A stretch of DNA of 18,326 nucleotides from Bacteroidaceae bacterium. Lineage in GTDB: Bacteria; Bacteroidota; Bacteroidia; Bacteroidales; Bacteroidaceae. This document shows positions 7,617 through 15,205 of the stretch, piece by piece. The notes beneath the pieces are model-generated. The model ran no database searches, was not told where the DNA came from, and was given only the letters and a program-made list of their open reading frames with translations. Position numbers and translations under genes: made by a program. The stretch lies in contig CAAGNV010000077.1 of assembly GCA_900771425.1 (NCBI GenBank), forward strand, positions 1 to 18,326, given 5' to 3'. Position 1 is the first letter of the stretch, and the number at the start of each line of letters is the position of its first letter.

Positions 7617-7655
7617 CATTATGTATCAAGCATTATGAATTATTTTGTACCTTTG
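7617..7655 (+). promoter_or_regulatory. purA promoter with an AT-rich direct repeat
   Basis: TACCTTTG at 7648-7655 is a perfect -7 box, with no clear -33 match. Just upstream, CATTATGTAT (7617-7626) and CATTATGAAT (7631-7640) form a 9-of-10 direct repeat with a 14-bp period covering the -33 region. It may bind a regulator, but no purine- or Fur-type consensus can be claimed. The leader would be about 65 bases. Confidence 0.6.
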
Positions 7656-7726
7656 CACTCAAATACAGCAATAGCAATACTGTAATTGACATAGTAAGGC
7701 AACAACCAACATCACAAAATACAAAA

Positions 7727-8989
7727 ATGAAAGTAGACGTATTATTAGGTCTCCAATGGGGAGACGAAGGAAAAGGAAAAGTAGTTGACGTACTCACTCC
7801 ACGCTATGACGTAGTAGCACGATTCCAGGGAGGTCCGAACGCAGGTCACACACTTGAGTTCGAAGGACAGAAGTACGTACTCCGTTCCATTCCTTCCGGC
7901 ATATTCCAGGGCAACAAAGTTAACATCATAGGCAACGGAGTGGTTCTCGCTCCAGACCTCTTCATGGACGAGGCAAAAGACCTTGAGAAGTCAGGGCACG
8001 ACCTCAAGCAGCGCCTCCACATCTCAAAGAAGGCGCACCTCATCATGCCGACACACCGTCTGCTCGATGCTGCATACGAGGCAGCCAAAGGCAAGAACAA
8101 GGTTGGTACGACAGGTAAGGGCATCGGTCCTACATATACCGACAAGATCAGCCGTAACGGTCTGCGCGTAGGTGATATCCTCGACAACTTTGAAGAGAAA
8201 TACGCAGCCCACAAGGCACGTCACGAAGAAATCCTCCGTTCGCTCAACTATACCGACTACGACATCACCGAAGTCGAGAAGCACTGGATGGAAGGCATCG
8301 AATACATGCGTCAGTTCCCTATCGTTGACAGCGAGCACGAAGTGAACAACCTCCTGAAGGAAGGCAAGACCATTCTGTGCGAAGGTGCCCAGGGCACTAT
8401 GCTCGACGTCGACTTCGGCTCATATCCGTTCGTCACATCAAGCAACACCATCTGTGCCGGTGCATGCACCGGACTCGGCCTCGGACCTAACAAGATCGGC
8501 GACGTGTTCGGCATCATCAAGGCATACTGCACACGTGTAGGTGCAGGTCCGTTCCCTACAGAACTCTTCGACGAGACTGGTGCAAAGATCCGTGCCATCG
8601 GTCACGAATACGGAGCCGTTACCGGTCGCGAACGCCGATGCGGATGGATTGACCTCGTAGCCCTCAAGTATGCTATCATGGTCAACGGCGTGACCAAGCT
8701 CATCATGATGAAGAGCGACGTGCTCGACGACTTCCAGACCATCAAGGCATGCGTGGCATACAAGCAGAACGGACAAGTAATCGACTACTTCCCATACGAC
8801 ATCAACGAAGGTATCGAACCAGTAGATGTAGAGATGCCAGGATGGAACGAAGACCTCACCAAGGTAACTTCCGAAGCCGAGTTCCCACAGGCATTCAAGG
8901 ACTACATCAAGTTCCTCGAAGAACAACTCGAGACCCCTATCGCCATCATCTCAGTCGGTCCTGACCGCGACCAGACCATTGAACGATAG
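7727..8989 (+). CDS. purA: adenylosuccinate synthetase
   Basis: This enzyme catalyses IMP + aspartate + GTP to adenylosuccinate, the first committed step from IMP to AMP. It is cytosolic and homodimeric. The 420-aa length is typical. The N-terminal GTP loop is GLQWGDEGKGK, with catalytic D13 and K16. GGPNAGHT carries the catalytic H41. TTGKGIGPTY, CEGAQGTMLD and a C-terminal SVGPDRDQT segment are all present, so the enzyme appears intact. It has its own -7 box about 70 bp upstream. The stop codon is only 5 bp from the aroA start, so the two are probably cotranscribed. The neighbouring Fur gene does not imply metal control of purA without an operator being shown. Confidence 0.97.
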   Translation: MKVDVLLGLQWGDEGKGKVVDVLTPRYDVVARFQGGPNAGHTLEFEGQKYVLRSIPSGIFQGNKVNIIGNGVVLAPDLFMDEAKDLEKSGHDLKQRLHISKKAHLIMPTHRLLDAAYEAAKGKNKVGTTGKGIGPTYTDKISRNGLRVGDILDNFEEKYAAHKARHEEILRSLNYTDYDITEVEKHWMEGIEYMRQFPIVDSEHEVNNLLKEGKTILCEGAQGTMLDVDFGSYPFVTSSNTICAGACTGLGLGPNKIGDVFGIIKAYCTRVGAGPFPTELFDETGAKIRAIGHEYGAVTGRERRCGWIDLVALKYAIMVNGVTKLIMMKSDVLDDFQTIKACVAYKQNGQVIDYFPYDINEGIEPVDVEMPGWNEDLTKVTSEAEFPQAFKDYIKFLEEQLETPIAIISVGPDRDQTIER

Positions 8990-8994
8990 ATGTT

Positions 8995-10218
8995 ATGCTG
9001 ATAAGAGCAAAACAACTGAAAGCAAGCACGATTGACCTGCCTCTGTCGAAGAGCGTGGTCAATCGTGCTATTGTTTTGGAATGTCTCTACGGCGGCAACG
9101 ATGCAGTACGACAGATGGAGGAACAACTCCGTGGCGAGGCGTTGTGCGACGACATACGCGTGATGCTCGGCGTTGCGCAGCAACTCAACAACTCCACCGA
9201 CTTCTATGTCGAGGCATCGGGCACAGCCATGCGTTTCAGTACGGCACTTATGGCGGTCTGTCCCGGCACACGTACCATCACAGGCACGCCACGCCTCTGC
9301 CAGCGCCCCATTGCGCCACTGGTCGATGCACTCCGTCAACTGGGCGCCTACATCGAATACCTCGGCGACGAAGGCTTCCCTCCGCTCCGCATCACAGGTA
9401 ACCCACACATGAAGGGCGGCAACCTAAGCATCCGAGGCGATATCAGTTCACAGTTTATATCGGCACTCCTGATGATTGCCCCGACATTCAGGGATGGGCT
9501 GCAACTCGACATCCAGGGCGAACTGGTGTCGAAGCCATACGTCGAGATGACCAAACGCATGACCGATGCCTTTGCCAGAGGAACGAAAACGACCATCGAA
9601 CCCGACTGGTCAGCCGCAGCCTTCTGGTACGAGATAAGTCTGCTCAGTGGCATACGGTTCGACCTCAAAGGTCTCCGTCCCGACAGCGTACAGGGTGACC
9701 GCGTGTGTCACGACATTTTCAGTAAAATCAACGATTTCATCGAGGAAAATGTCACTGCTGACGGAGCGTTCAGTGCTGATGCAATGCCGTTCAAGTACGA
9801 TTTCACCGAATGTCCCGACTTGGCTCAGGCGGTCGTCGTCAGCTGCTGCATGAAGCACATGCCGTTCCACTTCACCGGGCTGCAGACACTACGAATTAAA
9901 GAGACCGACCGCATCGCAGCATTGCAGACCGAACTCGCCAAGTTAGGGTTCAGCCTCGACGTCACCGACAGCGAAATCACACTTACAGCCCAGTCTGCCA
10001 CCGATGCGGCAAGTACAAATAAAGGTGAGGCAGATAGCGAAGGAAGAGGAGACCGCCCCGTCCCGGCCATCGACACCTACAACGACCACCGCATGGCCAT
10101 GGCCTTTGCACCGTGCGCCATCACCCTGGGCGAGATCGAAATCAACAACCCCGAAGTCGTCACCAAGTCATACCCAACCTTCTGGTCCGACCTTCGTAAA
10201 GCAGGATTTGAACTATGA
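8995..10218 (+). CDS. aroA: 3-phosphoshikimate 1-carboxyvinyltransferase (EPSP synthase)
   Basis: This enzyme joins shikimate 3-phosphate and phosphoenolpyruvate to form EPSP in the chorismate pathway (cytosol). The 407-aa length is usual for Bacteroidetes. The substrate-binding opening LPLSKSVVNRA has K19, S20 and R24. ASGTAMRF corresponds to the PEP-site NAGTAMR loop, with Ser replacing Asn. RLCQRPIAPLVDALR, GDISSQFISALLM, FTECPDLAQ, LRIKETDRI and YNDHRMAMAFAP are the remaining family landmarks. A hydrophilic stretch near residues 335-355 (AASTNKGEADSEGRG) looks inserted just before the YNDHRM loop. The gene starts 5 bp after purA and its stop overlaps the start of the next gene by 4 bp (ATGA), so it sits in a tight transcription unit. 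Confidence 0.95.
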   Translation: MLIRAKQLKASTIDLPLSKSVVNRAIVLECLYGGNDAVRQMEEQLRGEALCDDIRVMLGVAQQLNNSTDFYVEASGTAMRFSTALMAVCPGTRTITGTPRLCQRPIAPLVDALRQLGAYIEYLGDEGFPPLRITGNPHMKGGNLSIRGDISSQFISALLMIAPTFRDGLQLDIQGELVSKPYVEMTKRMTDAFARGTKTTIEPDWSAAAFWYEISLLSGIRFDLKGLRPDSVQGDRVCHDIFSKINDFIEENVTADGAFSADAMPFKYDFTECPDLAQAVVVSCCMKHMPFHFTGLQTLRIKETDRIAALQTELAKLGFSLDVTDSEITLTAQSATDAASTNKGEADSEGRGDRPVPAIDTYNDHRMAMAFAPCAITLGEIEINNPEVVTKSYPTFWSDLRKAGFEL

Positions 10219-10634
10219 TATACTTAGCAGCAGCACTCGTAGCACTCGGCATCGTAGCCCTCATACTCGGTTACTTCCGCAACCGCACGCTGCAAAAGAA
10301 ACTGGAGAAAGGCGAAATCACCGAACTCCCCTCAATCAAGCAAGTAGAAGACCGCGAATGCTGCGGGCAGCACGAAGTGTGCGAAAAAGAGAGCCTGCTG
10401 GCAGCCATAAGCAAGCAGATAGAATACTACGACGACGAGGAACTCGATCGTTTTCGAGGACGTGAGTCTGATGAATACACGACAGAAGAGGCCGACGAGT
10501 TCCGCGACATCCTTTATTCCATGCGTGACGACGAAGTAGCCGGATGGGTGCGCTCACTCCAACTCCGTGCCGTCGAACTCCCTGATCAAGTCAAGGACGA
10601 GGTATTCCTCATCGTAGGCGAACGCCGTGGGTAA
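10215..10634 (+). CDS. small single-pass membrane protein with Cys cluster, unknown function
   Basis: This is a 139-aa protein I cannot assign to a named function. Residues 1-21 are a hydrophobic helix followed at once by RNR and a basic stretch, so it should be an N-terminally anchored inner-membrane protein with a cytosolic body. The segment ECCGQHEVCEKE (C49, C50, C56, H53) could bind metal or form disulfides. The remainder is acidic and helical (EYYDDEELDRF, TEEADEFRD), ending in DQVKDEVFLIVGERR. The start overlaps the aroA stop by 4 bp (ATGA), implying translational coupling. I recall homologues downstream of aroA in Bacteroides with uninformative or 'phospholipase' labels. No phospholipase motif is visible here, and I would not use that name. 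Confidence 0.75.
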   Translation: MIYLAAALVALGIVALILGYFRNRTLQKKLEKGEITELPSIKQVEDRECCGQHEVCEKESLLAAISKQIEYYDDEELDRFRGRESDEYTTEEADEFRDILYSMRDDEVAGWVRSLQLRAVELPDQVKDEVFLIVGERRG

Positions 10635-10636
10635 CT

Positions 10637-10664
10637 CCCCCAACCCCCTAAACAACTAACCCCC
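10637..10664. other. three C5 runs after the purA-aroA unit
   Basis: CCCCC occurs at 10637-10641, 10644-10648 and 10660-10664, with TAAA/TAAC spacers. On the minus strand this reads as three G5 tracts within 28 bases. It resembles short C-rich intergenic tracts common in Bacteroidales. There is no stem-loop, so it is not a standard terminator. Confidence 0.5.
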
Positions 10665-10709
10665 TAAAACACTAAACCACTTGAATCATTAACTTTAAAA
10701 GCATAGATT

Positions 10710-11318
10710 ATGGGAAACAAATTTTTTCTTTTGATTGCAACTATCCTTGGCGTACTCCCGATTGGTAGTTGTGAGGATGACTCGGATGTAGTAAGTCCGT
10801 CCACCGCCAAACAGTTGGACATGACCGTGGTCGTACCAATCCATCCATCGAGCCTGGAGTATTTCGATTACATAATCAGGTACATGGACAACCGAGGCAT
10901 CGAGTATAACGATACGATACAGCAATCGGGTGGTGGGGTTGCAGAAGACTATAGTAACGCTCACCCAAAACAGGCATCATTGACTGATAATAAATGTTAC
11001 GTCAGAACTTTCAGTTACGACAACTTGTTTGTAACATGCTCTGTGACCGTAGAGTTGCTGCCGAAGAAAGGCAGTACTGAAATTGGGGATTTCTTCTTCT
11101 ACAAACCAAAGCCATACATCTTCCCATATGTATCAGGCTCTACGCCGAAGGATATGAATACAGCCGATACATTCATCGACGTAATGAATGGGGTTGAGTG
11201 CATATACATCGACACGATGACATACGAGACGTTCGAGTCAACTTATGGCAGGGTATTTTCGTCACGATGCAGCGTGTACCAAGATTTAGAAAAAGGCTAC
11301 GAAACATTCTTCGACTGA
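10710..11318 (+). CDS. unrecognised lipoprotein, possibly surface-exposed
   Basis: This is a 202-aa product with no domain I recognise. The N-terminus MGNKFFLLIATILGVLPIGSC is a lipoprotein signal peptide with lipidated Cys21 (IGSC). The acidic residues that follow the Cys (EDDSD) resemble the Bacteroidetes lipoprotein export signal, an acidic patch right after the Cys that directs lipoproteins to the outer face of the outer membrane. The body is mixed beta/alpha with no catalytic motif visible. It is less GC-rich than its neighbours and stands alone: about 75 bp after the aroA unit and directly before a strong terminator. A near-consensus TAACTTTA at 10690-10697 might be a weak -7 box just 13 bases before the start. 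It is likely a lineage-specific accessory lipoprotein. Confidence 0.6.
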   Translation: MGNKFFLLIATILGVLPIGSCEDDSDVVSPSTAKQLDMTVVVPIHPSSLEYFDYIIRYMDNRGIEYNDTIQQSGGGVAEDYSNAHPKQASLTDNKCYVRTFSYDNLFVTCSVTVELLPKKGSTEIGDFFFYKPKPYIFPYVSGSTPKDMNTADTFIDVMNGVECIYIDTMTYETFESTYGRVFSSRCSVYQDLEKGYETFFD

Positions 11319-11340
11319 TAAGGGAAAAGCAAGTGAGGGG

Positions 11341-11386
11341 CAAGGCATACGATTACTGACACCGTATGCCTTGTCATGTTTTTTTT
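11341..11386 (+). terminator. rho-independent terminator
   Basis: CAAGGCATACG (11341-11351) and CGTATGCCTTG (11363-11373) form a perfect 11-bp stem with an 11-base loop, extendable by one G-U pair. Eight T residues follow at 11379-11386. It lies 22 bp after the stop of the unrecognised lipoprotein gene and ends that transcript. Confidence 0.9.
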
Positions 11387-11658
11387 CAGGTGGCACTGGT
11401 AGGCATAGGCAACTGTACTCGCGCCTGCAATAAAGAGAAGTACCCTAGACCGTGTCATTTGAAAACAAACTGCTGAAGACGCACGTCATTTCTTGCCACA
11501 CCGTCTGCGCAGTTTACTACCACGACGGTGTAGTAAACTACCGCGACGCGATTTATTACTGCACCGACGGTGTAGTAAGTATGCAAATGGCAGAAAGGAA
11601 GAATAGAGTCAATCGAAAAAGAATAACCGGATAATGTCAGTAAGTAAAGGCAAATCGC
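11387..11658. other. intergenic leader with palindrome and direct-repeat cluster
   Basis: No gene is supported here. The cluster lies at 11499-11580. AGTTTACTAC (11511-11520) and GTAGTAAACT (11530-11539) form a perfect 10-bp inverted repeat with a 9-base loop. CGACGGTGTAGTAA occurs twice, at 11523-11536 and 11565-11578, exactly 42 bp apart. An inverse half ACACCGTC lies near 11499 and a degenerate TTTATTACTGCACCG near 11552. The cluster ends about 80 bp before the GH115 promoter and may be an operator or upstream activator region. Confidence 0.6.
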
Positions 11659-11688
11659 TTTGTAATCAGAAAAAAAGTATTACATTTG
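11659..11688 (+). promoter_or_regulatory. GH115 gene promoter
   Basis: TTTG at 11659-11662, an 18-base spacer and TACATTTG at 11681-11688 make a full Bacteroidetes promoter. The spacer contains AATCAGAAAAA starting 17 bases before the -7 box, also seen at the DMT gene. Transcription should begin near 11694, giving a leader of about 58 bases. Confidence 0.8.
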
Positions 11689-11751
11689 CATGCTGGATTG
11701 TCTGCCGGCAGATATTTCCTTACCAAAAACAATCATGAATTGAATTACTAT

Positions 11752-14055
11752 ATGAACCGGACTGCATTATTACTTTTACTCGTGTCGATTTCCGTCGTCT
11801 GCACAGGTAAGGACTTCACAGATGCTGCATTGGCTTCGAACCACCGTTTCGTCATTGACCGCGGTGCCGAAATCCACATCTATTCTGTACCGACCCTGCG
11901 GCCGGTGGCACGCACTGCAATGGATATGTTTGCCGACGACGTGCATGCAGTACTGGGCTGCTCTGTCAGTCAGGTCGGTACTGAAACCGATGCCGACATC
12001 GTCGTACGGCGCGATGCAGCCATGCCCCCCGAGGGTTTCCGTCTGGACGTGAGTGACGGCCGACTCTATGTCACCGGTGCCGACGGACACGGCATGGCAT
12101 ACGGACTGCTCGAGGTGTCGGCACTGATGGGAGTCAGTCCGTGGGAGTACTGGGCCGACTGTACGCCGCTGCCCCTGCCGTCGTTTGCCCTCGACGAGGG
12201 GTTTCACGACGAACAACATCCTGCCGTAGCATACCGCGGCATCTTCATCAACGACGAAGACTGGGGACTCAATCCCTGGGCAACACGTCAGGAACCCGAG
12301 GCATGGACGGTACGTACGGGCGGCATCAAGGGGGCTGTGGGACCAAAGGTCAACGAGCGCATATTCCGACTGATGCTACGCTTGCGGGCAAACTATTACT
12401 GGCCTGCCATGCACGAATGCTCACAACCGTTCTTCACCATAAAGGGAAACCGCGAGATGGCTGAGCGCTATGGCATTTATGTCGGCGGATCGCACTGCGA
12501 GCCGATGGGCACGTCGCCTGCTGCCGAATGGACATTGAGGGGTAAGGGCGAATACAACTACGTCAGCAACAGGAAGGCAGTACTCGACTTCTGGCGTGAA
12601 AGGCTCGATGAGGTCGGCGGTCAGGAGATGGTCTATACGATAGGCATGCGGGGTGTTCACGACGGTTCGATGCAAGGTGTCAGGACAAAGGAGGACAAAC
12701 TGAAATACCTGCAACAGGTCATTGACGACCAGCGCGACCTGTTGCGGACGGTCACTCCCGACGTGTCACGGCTGCCACAGGTGTTCGTGCCATACAAGGA
12801 AGTGCTCGACATCTACAAGTCAGGACTTCGTGTACCCGACGACGTGACCCTCATGTGGACAGACGACAACTACGGCTACATACGTCACTTCCCCGACTCG
12901 ACGGAGCGCAAGCGCAGTGGCGGCAACGGCATTTACTACCACGTCAGTTACTGGGGACGCCCCCATGACTACCTGTGGCTCAACTCGCTCTCGCCCGACT
13001 TGCTTCAGGACCAGATGCTCGAAGCCTACGACCGTGGCATCCGCCGTATGTGGATGCTGAATGTGGGCGACATAAAGCCGTCGGAATATCAGATTGAACT
13101 CTTCATGCGACTGGCTTGGCAGGGCAATAAGGCAGAGCATCCGTTGACTGACTTCGTCGTCAGGGAGTTCGGACGGAAGCACTCTGAGGCGATATGTAAG
13201 GTACTCAGCGAGTATTTCCGTCTGTCGTACGAGATGAAGCCCGAACACATGGCCGGCACTCGGGTGGAGGAGGCTGACCGGGCTTATTGGAACAAGATAC
13301 GACCTATACCAGGCGACTGGACAAAAGCCCGGATACAGCAGCGTGTCAGCGACTATCAGAAGATATCCGACAAGGCAGAATCGCTCTTTGCCGATATGCC
13401 GGCGAACCGTAAGGATGCATTCTTCCAACTCGTGAAGTACCCGGTGCAATGTGCAGCACAGATGAACTTCAAGTTTCTTGATCCTGGCAGATGCATACAG
13501 GCATACGACAGCATAATGTCGCTCACACATTATTATAATAAGGTATGTGCCGGTGGTAAGTGGGACGGCATCATGGATGCAGCGCCGCGCTCGCTCGCCG
13601 TCTTCGGCCGTGTCACACCCGACATGCTGCCTGCCTACCCTGAGTCGGCGGAATGGCAGCCACTGGACGTCATGCGGCGTCACGCTCGAAACAGTGATGC
13701 ACTGCTGCTGCCAGGCGAAGAATGTCAGCCTTTCTGCATCACTACCCCACAGGGCACTGACTCAGTAACCGTAAGGGTTGACCTCGTGCCAAACCATCCG
13801 TACGTCGGCAACCGCCTGGCATTTGCACTGATTGTTGACGGACACCGAACCGGCGACATTGAGTTCCAGACTTACGACCGCAGCGAGGAGTGGAAGCAAA
13901 ACGTGTTAAGAGGCTATGCTACACGAACCGTCAAACTACCGCTGAACCCCGACAAACAGCGCCATACACTGCTCTTCGTACCGACTACTCAGGGAACAAG
14001 ACTCTATAACTCTCATAGCATTTACGCCACATTGGACGTGAATGGTGAAAAGTAA
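11752..14055 (+). CDS. GH115 alpha-glucuronidase
   Basis: This is a 767-aa exported enzyme of glycoside hydrolase family 115. Known members remove alpha-1,2-linked (4-O-methyl)glucuronic acid from xylan side chains, including internal ones. The first ~20 residues (MNRTALLLLLVSISVVCTG) are a signal peptide. An N-terminal alpha/beta domain (about 20-150) precedes the catalytic part, which opens with YRGIFINDEDWG at 161-172 and continues with VNERIFRLMLRLRANYYWPAMHE (to 222). GSHCEPMG and the long helical segment around 470-600 follow. A beta-sandwich like the GH115 C-terminal domain (about 640-767) closes the protein, which is at the short end for the family. ATG 11752 is preferred over 11686 because the latter overlaps the -7 box. 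No SusC/SusD genes are nearby, so this is not a classic polysaccharide utilisation locus in the visible window. Confidence 0.88.
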   Translation: MNRTALLLLLVSISVVCTGKDFTDAALASNHRFVIDRGAEIHIYSVPTLRPVARTAMDMFADDVHAVLGCSVSQVGTETDADIVVRRDAAMPPEGFRLDVSDGRLYVTGADGHGMAYGLLEVSALMGVSPWEYWADCTPLPLPSFALDEGFHDEQHPAVAYRGIFINDEDWGLNPWATRQEPEAWTVRTGGIKGAVGPKVNERIFRLMLRLRANYYWPAMHECSQPFFTIKGNREMAERYGIYVGGSHCEPMGTSPAAEWTLRGKGEYNYVSNRKAVLDFWRERLDEVGGQEMVYTIGMRGVHDGSMQGVRTKEDKLKYLQQVIDDQRDLLRTVTPDVSRLPQVFVPYKEVLDIYKSGLRVPDDVTLMWTDDNYGYIRHFPDSTERKRSGGNGIYYHVSYWGRPHDYLWLNSLSPDLLQDQMLEAYDRGIRRMWMLNVGDIKPSEYQIELFMRLAWQGNKAEHPLTDFVVREFGRKHSEAICKVLSEYFRLSYEMKPEHMAGTRVEEADRAYWNKIRPIPGDWTKARIQQRVSDYQKISDKAESLFADMPANRKDAFFQLVKYPVQCAAQMNFKFLDPGRCIQAYDSIMSLTHYYNKVCAGGKWDGIMDAAPRSLAVFGRVTPDMLPAYPESAEWQPLDVMRRHARNSDALLLPGEECQPFCITTPQGTDSVTVRVDLVPNHPYVGNRLAFALIVDGHRTGDIEFQTYDRSEEWKQNVLRGYATRTVKLPLNPDKQRHTLLFVPTTQGTRLYNSHSIYATLDVNGEK

Positions 14056-14070
14056 AGTGCAAATAGTGTT

Positions 14071-14095
14071 AATCAGAAAAATTATCGTATCTTTG
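14071..14095 (+). promoter_or_regulatory. DMT transporter gene promoter
   Basis: TATCTTTG at 14088-14095 is a perfect -7 box. AATCAGAAAAA at 14071-14081 sits at the same position relative to the -7 box as in the GH115 promoter. The -33 position reads GTGTT, a weak match. Start of transcription is near 14101, leaving a leader of about 90 bases. Confidence 0.7.
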
Positions 14096-14189
14096 CAGCG
14101 GTCAATCAGTTTCATCATTCCGACAGCCGACGGCATGCGAGACGACATGGACCGATAAACCGAAAACCTAACGAATCATTACCCACATC

Positions 14190-15116
14190 ATGCTATACTT
14201 GTTTATTCTTATCGCATTTCTAGGTGCTGCGTGCAGTCCGCTGCAGACAGCAGTCAACTCAAAGATGAGCCAGATAGTCCGTTCGCCGTTGCTTTCTGCG
14301 TTCATCTCGTTCATCGTCAGCACGGTCATCGTAGGAGGCATCACGCTGGCTGCCGACCGTACGCTGCTGCCCGACGCCACCGTCGCCGCAGCATTGCCGT
14401 GGTGGGGATGGCTCGGCGGAGTGCTCGGAGTAGTGGGCGTCACGCTGCTGATTGTCATCTTTCCGAAGTTGGGAGGAGTTCAGACGGTGCTGCTGCCTAT
14501 GCTCGGCATCACGCTGACCAGTATGCTGATTGACACCTTCGGCTGGTGCGGCTACGAGGCACAGAGCATACAGACGGCACGTATTGTCGGTCTTCTGCTC
14601 GTCATCATCGGTCTCGTGCTCTACACGATGCCAGCCAAAGACCAAGGCAGCAAGGTACATACACCGTGGGTTTACCGTCTCTTTGGCATTGTGGTCGGAG
14701 TGATGTTTGCCTTGCAGCCAGCAGTCAACGGCTATGTAGCCACACAGTTCGGCTCGTCGTTCTTTGCCTCATGGCTGTCATTTGCAGAGTCAGATGTCAT
14801 ATTCCTGATTCTATTGCTGTTTATGCCACAGGCACGCCGTTATGCCCGTAATGCATTCCGACAGTCTGACGACCGTCCGTGGTGGGTATGGCTTGGCGGA
14901 CTGTTCGGAGCCATCTATGTCATCACCTTTGCCCATTTCACACCACTCATCGGTGTCACCCTGATATCCGTCACCAGCGTGTTTGCCCAACTGACCAGCA
15001 GCACGCTCATTGACCGCTTCGGATGGTTCGGAGCCATGCGCAAGTCCATTGCCGTACGCCAGTACGTGGCACTCGCCATAGTGCTCGTCGGTACCCTGGT
15101 CATGAACATCTGGTAA
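14190..15116 (+). CDS. DMT-superfamily transporter, YdcZ/DUF606 type
   Basis: This is a 308-aa inner-membrane protein of about ten hydrophobic helices made of two homologous halves. Each half contains a DUF606-like start: FLGAACSPLQTAVNSKM near residue 10 and MFALQPAVNGYVATQFG near 175. Each also has a WWxWLGGxxG loop (WWGWLGGVLGVVGV and WWVWLGGLFGAIYV). The AVN phrase recurring after a Leu/Pro-Gln is the mark of the YdcZ branch of drug/metabolite transporters. The substrate is unknown; relatives are usually annotated as putative inner-membrane exporters. It has its own promoter and a long leader. It lies 134 bp after the GH115 gene and 89 bp before the AGCS symporter, in the same direction. 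Confidence 0.85.
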   Translation: MLYLFILIAFLGAACSPLQTAVNSKMSQIVRSPLLSAFISFIVSTVIVGGITLAADRTLLPDATVAAALPWWGWLGGVLGVVGVTLLIVIFPKLGGVQTVLLPMLGITLTSMLIDTFGWCGYEAQSIQTARIVGLLLVIIGLVLYTMPAKDQGSKVHTPWVYRLFGIVVGVMFALQPAVNGYVATQFGSSFFASWLSFAESDVIFLILLLFMPQARRYARNAFRQSDDRPWWVWLGGLFGAIYVITFAHFTPLIGVTLISVTSVFAQLTSSTLIDRFGWFGAMRKSIAVRQYVALAIVLVGTLVMNIW

Positions 15117-15205
15117 CGGTAACCTTTTTAGAACCTACCTAAAACCAATCATAACACCAAGCAATGTGAAGATACTCACACTGTCAGGTAATTACTATTT
15201 GTACA

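Noticed and set aside
10004..10465. 153-aa frame across the aroA and small membrane gene junction
   Set aside because: It is out of frame with both real genes and low-complexity (S/T/R/P-rich), a typical shadow translation.
11452..11634. 60-aa reading frame starting at GTG
   Set aside because: It runs through the palindrome/direct-repeat cluster, which creates its repeated DGVV peptide words. It has no promoter or ribosome site, and non-coding repeats explain it better.
11686..11751. Longer N-terminus for the GH115 enzyme
   Set aside because: The upstream ATG overlaps the -7 box at 11681-11688; ATG 11752 starts a normal signal peptide.
12820..13683. 287-aa antisense frame inside the GH115 gene
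   Set aside because: It lies wholly within a confident gene, with no promoter, no motif and residue use typical of a reverse-frame shadow.
15117..15205. Promoter for the AGCS symporter (ACTATTTG near 15195)
   Set aside because: The spacing does not fit TAnnTTTG and no -33 element is present, so it is not called.
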